Assembly (NCBI GenBank): GCA_002701875.1
Contig: NZWI01000018.1
Location: 19,812-27,417 of the forward strand
DNA from: Fidelibacterota bacterium
Lineage (GTDB): Bacteria > Fidelibacterota > Marinisomatia > Marinisomatales > TCS55
Length of the DNA: 7,606 nucleotides
Direction: 5' to 3'
Position 1 is the first letter of the stretch, and each line of letters starts with the position of its first letter. This document shows positions 1 through 7,285 of this stretch, piece after piece. The notes under the pieces are model-generated. The model was not told where the DNA came from, did no database searches, and was given only the letters and a program-made list of their open reading frames with translations. Made by a program: the position numbers and the translations under genes.

Positions 1-789
1 ATGAAAATATTAATTAAAGATAAAAATAATTCTTATTCTATTGATCATCGATATGGTAGATGCTTATCAATACCATATCAATACAATGGAGAACAGCCAA
101 ATTTTTATCATGCACCAAAAGGAAAAGCTCGACCAATGAATCAAGATGGCTTTATTGGTGAAACGTCTGATGGAAAAGGGTGCAATGTAGTAACGATTGA
201 ACAAAACATTCATTGTACAGGAACTCATACTGAATGTGCAGGTCATATTTTATCAGATTCAATATCGATTAACGATGTTTTAAAACATGAATACTATTAT
301 ACGGAACTAATTTCTGTTTCACCCGTATCTTCAGAATTTTGCGATGAAAATTACCATTTTCCTCTAAAGGATAGAGATAAATTGATTACACGGACAATGA
401 TTAATGGAAAAATCCCTAAGAATTCACAAGGGCTAGTTATACGTACAACGCCCAATTCATTATCTAAAATGAATAAAAAATATAATTCATCAAATACCCC
501 TTTCTTTACAACAAATGCTATTCAATACATAAATGATATCGGTATTAAACATTTAGTTGTAGATACGCCAACTATTGATCGTTATAGTGATGGGGGAATT
601 TTGGGGAATCATCATTTATTTTTTGAAAAAAAACCTCCATATAAAAAAACAATTACGGAAATGGCATATATTGATGATAAGATAATTGACGGTTCTTATA
701 TTATGACAATTGAAATACCCCCTATGGTATTAGATGCTGCACCATCAAGACCATTTATATTTAAATTAACTGGGAATAATAATGACTAA
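1..789 (+). CDS. kynB: Cyclase-family metal hydrolase, probable arylformamidase (KynB-like)
   Basis: This 262-aa protein belongs to the cyclase/KynB fold family and probably hydrolyses N-formylkynurenine to kynurenine and formate in the cytoplasm. The family metal motif (HxGTHxDxPxH) appears at residues 71-82 in variant form as HCTGTHTECAGH. H76 is kept, the Asp is Glu78, the Pro is Ala80, and the first His position is Cys72 with His71 just before it. Distal candidates for metal binding or catalysis are His204 (in GNHHLFF) and Glu220 (in TITEM). The C-terminal part (about 223-257, DDKIIDGSY...DAAPSRPF) resembles a cyclase subgroup I remember from Bacteroidota. The ATG is the first base of the window, so upstream sequence and any earlier start cannot be judged, but the length fits the family. 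It overlaps kynA by 8 nt, and that context is the main argument for arylformamidase. The general cyclase assignment is firm; the substrate is inferred. Confidence 0.75.
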   Translation: MKILIKDKNNSYSIDHRYGRCLSIPYQYNGEQPNFYHAPKGKARPMNQDGFIGETSDGKGCNVVTIEQNIHCTGTHTECAGHILSDSISINDVLKHEYYYTELISVSPVSSEFCDENYHFPLKDRDKLITRTMINGKIPKNSQGLVIRTTPNSLSKMNKKYNSSNTPFFTTNAIQYINDIGIKHLVVDTPTIDRYSDGGILGNHHLFFEKKPPYKKTITEMAYIDDKIIDGSYIMTIEIPPMVLDAAPSRPFIFKLTGNNND

Positions 790-1897
790 GAAAGATGAAA
801 AAAAACCAGAATATTATCAAGATTATCTAGAATTAGAAAAATTACTAAAAATTCAACAACTGAATAGTGATAAGCAAGGTCAACATGCTCATGATGAAAT
901 GTTATTTATTATTATACATCAAGTTTATGAATTATGGTTTAAGCAAATTCTCTATGAACTAGACTCTATTATCAATATTTTTTCCATCAATGAAATCAAT
1001 GAATCAAATATAGGTCTTTGTGTATCAAGGTTAGATCGTATAACTGAAATTCAAAAAATATTAATTGATCAAGTTAGCGTATTGGAGACTATGACGCCTA
1101 TGGATTTCCTTGATTTTAGAGAATTCTTAGTTCCAGCTTCAGGTTTTCAAAGCAAACAATTTAGATTAATAGAGAATAAATTAGGCTTGCTTCAAGATCA
1201 ACGATATACATATGGAAATGCTAACTACAAATCTTATTTGAATAAAAATGATAGCAATGAAGTTCAAACAAGTGAAGATGCCGATAATTTGTTTGTATTA
1301 ATGGAGAAATGGTTAGAGAGAACACCTTTTTTAAATTGGGGAAAAACTTCATTTTGGAAAGAATATGAAGCAGCTATAAATGAAATGTTGAGTTACGATC
1401 GATCTCTTATTGAAAATAATGAAAATTACTCAGATAAAGAGAGAAAAATACATTTGAAACATCATCAGTCAACTAAAGGTTCTTTTGGTGTTGTAATTGA
1501 TGAAAAGAAACATAAAAAAATGGTCGAGAATGGTGAATGGCGTTTATCGCACCAGGCGACACAAGCAGCTTTGCTTATTCTACTTTATAGGGATCAACCA
1601 ATATTATATAATCCGTACAAGCTATTAACTAAATTGGTTGATGTAGATGAACTATTTACAACTTGGAGACATCGACATGTGTTGATGGTTTCTAGAATGA
1701 TTGGGAAAAAAATTGGTACTGGAGGATCAACTGGTACAAAATATCTAAATAAGACTGCCGAAAAACATCAAATATTTAAGGATATTAGAGAATTAACAAC
1801 TTTTTTAATACCTCGATCAAGTTTACCAACATTACCGTCAAAAATTCAGGATGACTTGGGTTTTTATTATCATGTAAGGAAAAAAAATGGGAAATAA
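782..1897 (+). CDS. kynA: Tryptophan 2,3-dioxygenase, long form
   Basis: This 371-aa haem enzyme opens the indole ring of L-Trp with O2 to give N-formylkynurenine, the first step of the pathway. Family landmarks are all present. The distal-pocket His46 lies in HQVYELWFKQ (46-55). Arg113, which binds the substrate carboxylate, lies in DFREFLVPASGFQS (111-124). The proximal haem ligand His299 lies in WRHRHVLMV (295-303). The substrate loop GTGGSTG is at 312-318 and the C-terminal FLIPR at 341-345. It is clearly longer than proteobacterial KynA proteins (about 280-300 aa), and its motifs read closer to animal TDO; the extra length is mainly between about 135 and 250. The ATG overlaps the previous gene by 8 nt, with GGGA at 772-775 six nt upstream as a weak Shine-Dalgarno. 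It overlaps the SDR gene by 11 nt. Function is near certain. Confidence 0.97.
   Translation: MTKKDEKKPEYYQDYLELEKLLKIQQLNSDKQGQHAHDEMLFIIIHQVYELWFKQILYELDSIINIFSINEINESNIGLCVSRLDRITEIQKILIDQVSVLETMTPMDFLDFREFLVPASGFQSKQFRLIENKLGLLQDQRYTYGNANYKSYLNKNDSNEVQTSEDADNLFVLMEKWLERTPFLNWGKTSFWKEYEAAINEMLSYDRSLIENNENYSDKERKIHLKHHQSTKGSFGVVIDEKKHKKMVENGEWRLSHQATQAALLILLYRDQPILYNPYKLLTKLVDVDELFTTWRHRHVLMVSRMIGKKIGTGGSTGTKYLNKTAEKHQIFKDIRELTTFLIPRSSLPTLPSKIQDDLGFYYHVRKKNGK
1876..1880 (+). promoter_or_regulatory. Shine-Dalgarno site of the SDR gene
   Basis: AAGGA inside the end of kynA, six nt before the ATG at 1887. It supports that start and independent ribosome loading despite the 11-nt overlap with kynA. 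Confidence 0.6.
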
Positions 1898-2669
1898 TTT
1901 AAATGGAAAATGTGCAATAGTTTGTGGAAGTACTGATGGAATCGGCAAAGCTATTGCAACACTAATGGCAGAACGTGGATGCAAAATAATATTGGTATCT
2001 AGAAATCAGGAAAAGCTCGAATTAACACGTAATGAGCTTAATGAATCCGATCAACATTCTACCGTTTGTGCTGATTTTAATCAACCTGATGAATTAAAAA
2101 TAAAAATAAATGCTTTCCTAGATGAATATGGCAGGTCAATAGATATACTTGTCAACAATTCCGGTGGCCCACATGGTGGCCCTCTAATTGAAGCAGAAGA
2201 AGATGAATTCCGTGCTGGATTTGAAAGACTACTGATCTGTAATCATATAATGGCTAAAGCTGTGGTGCCTGGTATGAAAGAACTTAATTCGGGACGAATT
2301 ATAAATATTATCTCAACTTCAATTAAACAAGTTATTCCTGGCCTTGGTGTATCTAATACAATACGGGGAAGCGTTGCTCAGTGGGGCAAAACATTAGCAC
2401 TTGAATTAGGTGAATATGGCATAACAGTTAATAATATACTGCCAGGATATACCTCTACTGCAAGGTTGAAAGATCTTGCTAAATCTAAATCTGAATCAAC
2501 AGGAGTTGATGAGGGTGATATATATAAATTATGGGAAAATAATACCTCTGTTAAGCGCCTGGGTTCACCTCAAGAAATAGCTGAGGCCGTTTCTTTTTTA
2601 GCTTCTGATGCTGCAGGATATATTAATGGCCATAATTTGGCAATAGATGGTGGACGATTTAGTGCATAA
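1887..2669 (+). CDS. Atypical SDR-family protein lacking the YxxxK catalytic pair
   Basis: This 260-aa Rossmann-fold protein belongs to the short-chain dehydrogenase/reductase superfamily. The nucleotide-binding loop is GSTDGIG (14-20), followed by SRN at 38-40, NNSGGP at 90-95 in place of the usual NNAG, and a C-terminal GxxxAIDGG region (248-256). Ser143 sits where the catalytic Ser belongs. Thirteen residues on, where the YxxxK motif should be, the sequence is SNTIR (156-160), so Tyr is replaced by Ser and Lys by Arg. I recall that the subgroup described as beta-ketoacyl-ACP-reductase-like SDRs (cd05344) also lacks the standard tetrad, so this is probably a subfamily trait and not decay; the frame is intact and the rest is well formed. 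It lies between kynA and the ALDH in the operon, overlapping them by 11 and 1 nt, so a role in Trp catabolism is likely. No known step of the pathway needs it, and the substrate is unknown. Confidence 0.85.
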   Translation: MGNNLNGKCAIVCGSTDGIGKAIATLMAERGCKIILVSRNQEKLELTRNELNESDQHSTVCADFNQPDELKIKINAFLDEYGRSIDILVNNSGGPHGGPLIEAEEDEFRAGFERLLICNHIMAKAVVPGMKELNSGRIINIISTSIKQVIPGLGVSNTIRGSVAQWGKTLALELGEYGITVNNILPGYTSTARLKDLAKSKSESTGVDEGDIYKLWENNTSVKRLGSPQEIAEAVSFLASDAAGYINGHNLAIDGGRFSA

Positions 2670-4111
2670 TGGAGCATATACTTAATTATATAAATGGCGA
2701 ATTTGTTAAATCTGAATCAAACGAATATATAGATGTTATTGAGCCAGCTACCGGAGAAACCTATGGTAGGGTAGTTGATTCAAATCAAAATGATGTATAT
2801 AAGGCGATAGATGCTGCTAACAATTCATTCTTAGAATGGTCCTCGTTAAGCATTAAAAAACGTGCAGAATATTTAAATCAAATTGCCGATGCTATTGAGA
2901 ATAAAATAGATGAATTTGCTGAATACGAATCACGTGATACTGGAAAACCAGAAAAACTTGCCAAACAAATGGATATTCCAAGAGCTGTATCAAATTTTAG
3001 GTTTTTTGCGCAACATGCTCAATCCTTTAATTTTGAATCTAAAATAAATAATGATTATTCATCTAATTCGATTATTCATAGCCCTTTAGGAGTGGTGGGG
3101 TGTATATCTCCATGGAATTTACCGTTATATTTATTTACTTGGAAAATTGCACCAGCTTTAGTTGCTGGCAACACTGTTATTGCAAAACCTTCTGAGATAA
3201 CTCCATTCACTGCTTTTAATCTCGCTTCTATCTGCAATAAGATAAATCTTCCTAAAGGTGTATTAAATATTATTCATGGTAAAGGTGATGTAGTTGGTTC
3301 AGCTATAATCAAACACTCTGACGTTAAAGCAATATCTTTTACTGGCGGTACAGAAACTGGAAAAAAGATTGTAAATGAGGCTGCAAATTCATTTAAAAAA
3401 TTGTCTTTGGAAATGGGAGGAAAAAACGCTGCTATTATATTTGATGATTGTAATTATTCTCAAATGCTAGATACAATTGTGAAATCTTCTTTTTCTAATC
3501 AGGGTCAGATATGTTTATGCACATCACGTTTATTAATTGAATCAACAATATATGATAAATTCAAATCTGAATTGATAGATCGTGTTTCTAGAATAAAAAT
3601 AGGAGACCCTAAAGATGATAAGACAGAATTTGGAGCAATATCATCGAAAGGGCATTTTGACAAAATTCTTAAATATATTAAAATAGCAAAAAATGAAGGG
3701 GGAGAAATATTGTTAGGTGGTAGCCCTATTCAAATTAAAGGAAGATGCGAAAATGGTTATTATATTAATCCTACTATTATAGATTCCTTAGACAACACAT
3801 CTATAATCAATCAAGATGAAATATTTGGACCTGTAGTCACATTACAATCATTTGATTCAGAAGAAGAAGCAATAAATATTGCCAATGATAGTGTTTATGG
3901 TTTATCTGCCACTATTTGGACTGAAAATAATGATAAAGCCGATCGCATTTCTTCAAAAATAGAAGCAGGCGTAATCTGGATTAATTGCTGGTTAATAAGA
4001 GATCTTAGAACACCTTTTGGTGGTATGAAAGAATCTGGTATGGGACGTGAAGGAGGGGATTACGCACTAGACTTCTTTACAGAGACAAAAAATATTTGTA
4101 GGAGTAAATAA
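2669..4111 (+). CDS. nbaE: 2-aminomuconate 6-semialdehyde dehydrogenase (ALDH superfamily)
   Basis: This 480-aa NAD(P)+-dependent aldehyde dehydrogenase probably oxidises 2-aminomuconate semialdehyde, the ACMSD product, to 2-aminomuconate. The ALDH core is complete: Asn150 in SPWNLP, Lys173 in AKPSE, the cofactor loop FTGGTETG (224-231), Glu248 in LEMGG, and nucleophile Cys282 in NQGQICLC. The C-terminal NCWLIRDLRTPFGG (439-452) is diagnostic of the 2-aminomuconate/2-hydroxymuconate semialdehyde group. Arg444 fits the Pseudomonas AMSDH substrate Arg464 by spacing, and Arg105 in DIPRAV may be the partner of its Arg120. The ATG shares one base with the SDR stop, with a poor ribosome site (GGTGGA at 2649-2654), so translational coupling is likely. 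A 2-hydroxymuconate semialdehyde dehydrogenase is the alternative, but the adjacent deaminase, 3HAO and ACMSD genes favour the amino substrate. Confidence 0.92.
   Translation: MEHILNYINGEFVKSESNEYIDVIEPATGETYGRVVDSNQNDVYKAIDAANNSFLEWSSLSIKKRAEYLNQIADAIENKIDEFAEYESRDTGKPEKLAKQMDIPRAVSNFRFFAQHAQSFNFESKINNDYSSNSIIHSPLGVVGCISPWNLPLYLFTWKIAPALVAGNTVIAKPSEITPFTAFNLASICNKINLPKGVLNIIHGKGDVVGSAIIKHSDVKAISFTGGTETGKKIVNEAANSFKKLSLEMGGKNAAIIFDDCNYSQMLDTIVKSSFSNQGQICLCTSRLLIESTIYDKFKSELIDRVSRIKIGDPKDDKTEFGAISSKGHFDKILKYIKIAKNEGGEILLGGSPIQIKGRCENGYYINPTIIDSLDNTSIINQDEIFGPVVTLQSFDSEEEAINIANDSVYGLSATIWTENNDKADRISSKIEAGVIWINCWLIRDLRTPFGGMKESGMGREGGDYALDFFTETKNICRSK
4100..4104 (+). promoter_or_regulatory. Shine-Dalgarno site of the RidA-family gene
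   Basis: AGGAG at the end of the ALDH gene, six nt before the ATG at 4111. It is one of the two clearest ribosome-binding sites in the window and fixes the start of the RidA-family gene. Confidence 0.7.
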
Positions 4112-4521
4112 TGAATATTGAATCAACAAAGGCACCAAAACCCGTAGGCTCATATCCACATTCAAAAAAAGTTGGAAACCTTCTTTTTTTATCAGGTGTA
4201 GGTCCCAGAAAAGGTAATGAAATAGATATACCCGGTGTTGAAATTGATGAGGCAGGTAATATCATTGATTATGATATTGAAACACAGTGTCATGCTGTGT
4301 TTGAAAATGTAAGAATAATATTAGAAGAAGCAGGAAGTAAATGGGAAAATCTCGTAGATATAACAGTTTTTTTAACTGATATAGATAAAGATTTTGAAAC
4401 ATATAACCGTATTTATTCCACATATTTCAAAGATAATCAACCTTGTAGGACTACGGTTCAAGTAACCTCATTGCCAACTCCAATTGCCATTGAGCTAAAA
4501 TGTATTGCAACAATCGATTAG
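4111..4521 (+). CDS. nbaF: RidA/YjgF-family protein, probable 2-aminomuconate deaminase
   Basis: This 136-aa protein of the RidA (YjgF/YER057c) family is the size of known family members, which are usually trimers with active sites between subunits. Visible family features are GSYPHS near the N-terminus (13-18), the strand LLFLSGVGP (24-32), NVRIILEEAGSKWENLVDIT (66-85), and the C-terminal signature PCRTTVQV...IELKCIA. In that signature Arg113 should bind a substrate carboxylate and Glu128 is the usual acid/base residue. The 2-aminomuconate deaminases of nitrobenzoate and aminophenol pathways (NbaF, AmnD) are RidA relatives. Lying directly after the ALDH that makes 2-aminomuconate, this protein probably hydrolyses it to 4-oxalocrotonate (2-hydroxymuconate) and ammonia. 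A general RidA enamine/imine deaminase is the alternative. The start shares one base with the ALDH stop. Confidence 0.85.
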   Translation: MNIESTKAPKPVGSYPHSKKVGNLLFLSGVGPRKGNEIDIPGVEIDEAGNIIDYDIETQCHAVFENVRIILEEAGSKWENLVDITVFLTDIDKDFETYNRIYSTYFKDNQPCRTTVQVTSLPTPIAIELKCIATID

Positions 4522-4525
4522 GGAG
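4520..4525 (+). promoter_or_regulatory. Shine-Dalgarno site deciding the 3HAO start
   Basis: AGGGAG, overlapping the stop codon of the RidA-family gene and six nt before ATG 4532. It selects that ATG over a TTG at 4505 in the same frame, which would overlap the previous gene and add nine residues, and over an ATG at 4538, which is 12 nt away. Confidence 0.65.
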
Positions 4526-4531
4526 TTTTGT

Positions 4532-5047
4532 ATGAAAATGATTTCACCAATTAATTTCCAAGATTGGATTGATGATAATAGACATTTATTAAAACCTCCA
4601 GTTGGTAACAGTGTTGTTTATGATCAAGGAGACTTTATGATTATGGTTGTAGGTGGGCCCAACAGTAGAAAAGATTATCACGTAGATCCGATTGAAGAAT
4701 TCTTTTATCAATTAGAAGGTGATATGTTATTAAAAGTAATTATTGATAATAAAAGAGTTGATATACCGATCAAAGAAGGAGAAATCTTTTTGCTACCCAA
4801 AAATGTACCTCATTCACCTCAACGTTATGAAGGGACCATTGGTCTCGTTATTGAATATAAACGTGAAGAAGGAGATTTAGATGCTTTTCAATGGTATTGT
4901 GATGAGTGTGATCAGTTACTTCACGAGGTTTCATTGGATCTTGAAAATATTGTAACTCAACTCCCACCCTTATTTGAAGCTTATTGGAAAAATAAAGATG
5001 CTAGAACTTGCAGTTCATGTAATTCAATTCAGGATCCTCCTAAATGA
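4532..5047 (+). CDS. nbaC: 3-hydroxyanthranilate 3,4-dioxygenase
   Basis: This 171-aa cupin-fold non-haem iron enzyme cleaves 3-hydroxyanthranilate to 2-amino-3-carboxymuconate semialdehyde (ACMS). Numbered from ATG 4532, the catalytic iron ligands are His50, Glu56 and His94, and substrate-binding candidates are Arg46, Arg98 and Glu108. These match the Cupriavidus metallidurans enzyme (H51, E57, H95, R47, R99, E110) with shifts of one or two. The C-terminal rubredoxin-like second iron site, typical of bacterial single-domain forms, is complete: Cys123, Cys126, Cys160 and Cys163 as two CxxC pairs. The length agrees with the bacterial enzyme (about 174 aa), which supports this start over the upstream TTG at 4505. 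Its stop overlaps the next start as ATGA, a common sign of coupling, and its product is the substrate of that next gene. Confidence 0.97.
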   Translation: MKMISPINFQDWIDDNRHLLKPPVGNSVVYDQGDFMIMVVGGPNSRKDYHVDPIEEFFYQLEGDMLLKVIIDNKRVDIPIKEGEIFLLPKNVPHSPQRYEGTIGLVIEYKREEGDLDAFQWYCDECDQLLHEVSLDLENIVTQLPPLFEAYWKNKDARTCSSCNSIQDPPK

Positions 5048-6054
5048 AAATAGATATTCATACACACATACTTCCAGAAAACTGGCCAAATCTAAAAGAA
5101 AAATATGGATATGGGGGATGGATACAATTAGATCATCATAAAACAGGTTGTGCTAATATGTTAAAAGATGGTCAATTTTTTAGAGAGGTAAAATCAAACT
5201 GCTGGAATCCAGAAGTACGTATTTCTGAATGTCAAAATCACAATGTGAATGTCCAGATACTTTCCACTGTTCCAGTAATGTTTAGCTACTGGGCAAAGGA
5301 TAATGATGCATTAGATCTTTCAAAATTATTAAATGATCATATTGCAAATATTATAAATGAATATCCAAAAAGATTTGGTGGACTGGGTACCGTTCCATTG
5401 CAAAATTCTGACTTAGCTATATCTGAGCTAGAAAGATGTATGAATGATCTAGGGTTATTTGGTGTTCAGATTGGATCTAATGTGAATGGAATAAATTTAA
5501 ATGATGAAAAATTATTTCCATTTTTTGAAGCTGCTGCAGAACTTGAAGCATCAATTTTTATTCATCCGTGGGATATGCTAGGCACAGAAGAAATAAATAA
5601 GTATTGGCTACCTTGGTTAGTGGGAATGCCAGCAGAAACCAGTAGGGCTATATGTTCATTGATATTTGGTGGGGTTTTTGAAAGATTACCCAATTTAAAA
5701 ATTGCTTTTGCTCATGGTGGTGGTTCATTTTCTGCGACTATTGGGAGAATTCAACATGGTTTTAATGTAAGACCAGATTTATGTGCTGTAGATAATAAAA
5801 TTGACCCAGAATCCTATCTTGGGAAATTTTGGGTTGATAGTTTGGTACATGATCCTCATGCCATGAATCTTCTTATTGATAAACTTGGTAAGGATAAAAT
5901 TATGCTTGGTACTGATTATCCATTTCCCCTCGGTGATTTAGAACCAGGTAAAATAATAGAATCCTCTGACTACTCTAAAGAAACAAAAGAGATGATATTA
6001 TCTAAAAACTCCCTCGATTGGTTAGGTTTACCTCATAATTTCTATGAAATTTGA
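5044..6054 (+). CDS. nbaD: 2-amino-3-carboxymuconate-6-semialdehyde decarboxylase (ACMSD)
   Basis: This 336-aa Zn-dependent amidohydrolase-superfamily decarboxylase converts ACMS to 2-aminomuconate semialdehyde. The metal ligands are all visible: His6 and His8 (DIHTH), His174 (IHPWD) and Asp291 (GTDYPFPLG). The catalytic His224 lies in AHGGGSF. Arg47 and Arg235 match the substrate-binding arginines of the Pseudomonas fluorescens enzyme (R51, R239), and the whole set keeps the P. fluorescens spacing (H9, H11, H177, H228, D294) within one residue. Length equals the family norm (about 334-336 aa). AGGA at 5031-5034 is a possible ribosome site, and the ATGA overlap with the 3HAO gene suggests coupling. 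By draining ACMS it limits spontaneous quinolinate formation and commits carbon to catabolism. Confidence 0.97.
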   Translation: MKIDIHTHILPENWPNLKEKYGYGGWIQLDHHKTGCANMLKDGQFFREVKSNCWNPEVRISECQNHNVNVQILSTVPVMFSYWAKDNDALDLSKLLNDHIANIINEYPKRFGGLGTVPLQNSDLAISELERCMNDLGLFGVQIGSNVNGINLNDEKLFPFFEAAAELEASIFIHPWDMLGTEEINKYWLPWLVGMPAETSRAICSLIFGGVFERLPNLKIAFAHGGGSFSATIGRIQHGFNVRPDLCAVDNKIDPESYLGKFWVDSLVHDPHAMNLLIDKLGKDKIMLGTDYPFPLGDLEPGKIIESSDYSKETKEMILSKNSLDWLGLPHNFYEI

Positions 6055-7285
6055 TAAAACTAAAAATTTCGCAACAAACTTAGATAACAATGATCCTCTA
6101 AGCTCATATCGGAAGAAATTTTATTACCCAAAAACAAATAGTGGTGAAGAAGTAATATATTTATGCGGTAATTCTTTGGGCTTACAACCAAAATCCGTTC
6201 AAAATCATATTGATAAAGAATTAAATATTTGGCAGGAGAAAGGTGCTTTAGGACAGCATAGTCGATGGGAACATTTTCATGAAAGATTAACTGAAACTAC
6301 TGCACGATTGGTAGGTGCAGAAAATTCAGAAATAGTTGTTATGAACGCCCTTACAGTGAACCTGCATTTGTTGATGATTTCTTTTTATCAACCTACAGAT
6401 AATAGATATAAGATCATTATTGAAAGTGGCGCATTTCCATCAGATCAATATGCAATTGATTCTCAAATTAAACTTCACGGTTTAGAACCAAATAATACTA
6501 TAATAGAATTAAAACCTCGAGAGCATGAATATAGTCTTAGAACAGAAGATATTGTTAAAACCATTGAAAATTGTGGCAACGAATTATCAATGGTTCTTAT
6601 GGGTGGCGTAAATTATTACACTGGACAAGCTTTTGATCTAAAAGCTATAACTCAAGCAGCTCATTCAGTAGAAGCAATTGCTGGCTTTGACTTAGCACAT
6701 GCTTCTGGCAATATTGAGTTGCGCCTTCATAATTGGAATATTGATTTTGCTGCCTGGTGTAGTTATAAATATTTATGCGCAGGTCCTGGCGCACCCTCTG
6801 GAATATTTATTCATGAAAAACATCATAAATGGAATGGACCAAGACTTGAAGGGTGGTGGGGTAATGACAAAGCAACGCGTTTTGAAATGAATCGTAATTT
6901 TAAACCAATCGATACTGCTGAGAGTTGGCAAATTAGTAATGCACCTATTTTTGGCATGGCCCCCTTAATTGCATCGATGGATATTTTTGACAAAGTTGGA
7001 ATGGATAAAGTAAGTAAAAAAGGACAGCTAATATCAAATTATCTAGCTTATCTAATTAAAGAGAACCTGCCACAAATTAAAATTATTACCCCTGATGAAC
7101 ATGGCTGCCAACTTTCTATTATAGTGCCTAATGGACATTCAACCTTTACATCTATAACTGAGAGGGGGGTAGTATGTGATTGGCGCGAGCCAAATGTCAT
7201 AAGATTTGCACCACATCCTTTATTTAATACCTATTTAGATATATTTAATGTAGCTGAAGTTTTAAAAAACTCGATTAATGCATAA
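6044..7285 (+). CDS. kynU: Kynureninase (PLP-dependent)
   Basis: This 413-aa fold-type I PLP enzyme cleaves kynurenine or 3-hydroxykynurenine to (3-hydroxy)anthranilate and alanine. Landmarks are YLCGNSLGLQPK (39-50), FPSDQYA (131-137), GFDLAHASG (214-222; Asp216 pairs with the PLP ring nitrogen, His219 follows), and the Schiff-base lysine Lys242 in CSYKYLCAGPG, preceded by Tyr241. Further on are QISNAPIFG (296-304) and RFAPHPLFNTY (387-397), whose Arg387 probably binds the substrate carboxylate. Length fits bacterial kynureninases (about 416 aa). The start overlaps the ACMSD gene by 11 nt without a good Shine-Dalgarno, so translation probably depends on ribosomes arriving from upstream. With kmo next and 3HAO present, 3-hydroxykynurenine is the likely substrate in vivo. 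Confidence 0.97.
   Translation: MKFDKTKNFATNLDNNDPLSSYRKKFYYPKTNSGEEVIYLCGNSLGLQPKSVQNHIDKELNIWQEKGALGQHSRWEHFHERLTETTARLVGAENSEIVVMNALTVNLHLLMISFYQPTDNRYKIIIESGAFPSDQYAIDSQIKLHGLEPNNTIIELKPREHEYSLRTEDIVKTIENCGNELSMVLMGGVNYYTGQAFDLKAITQAAHSVEAIAGFDLAHASGNIELRLHNWNIDFAAWCSYKYLCAGPGAPSGIFIHEKHHKWNGPRLEGWWGNDKATRFEMNRNFKPIDTAESWQISNAPIFGMAPLIASMDIFDKVGMDKVSKKGQLISNYLAYLIKENLPQIKIITPDEHGCQLSIIVPNGHSTFTSITERGVVCDWREPNVIRFAPHPLFNTYLDIFNVAEVLKNSINA

Noticed and set aside
4077..4265. Minus-strand open frame of 62 codons.
   Set aside because: Antisense to the ALDH end and RidA-family start; no recognisable motif, and both + strand genes are well supported.
4505..4531. TTG start at 4505 for the 3HAO gene, adding nine residues.
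   Set aside because: It would overlap the previous gene, has no ribosome site, and makes the protein longer than the family. ATG 4532 has AGGGAG at six nt and places the catalytic residues at family positions.
6044..6054. Possible frameshift at the ACMSD-kynU overlap.
   Set aside because: Both proteins are full length with complete motifs; the 11-nt overlap is like the kynA-SDR junction and needs no sequence error.
6699..6890. Plus-strand 63-codon frame with a hydrophobic N-terminus.
   Set aside because: It lies wholly inside kynU in another frame, over the conserved PLP-lysine region. The hydrophobic run is explained by the reading shift.
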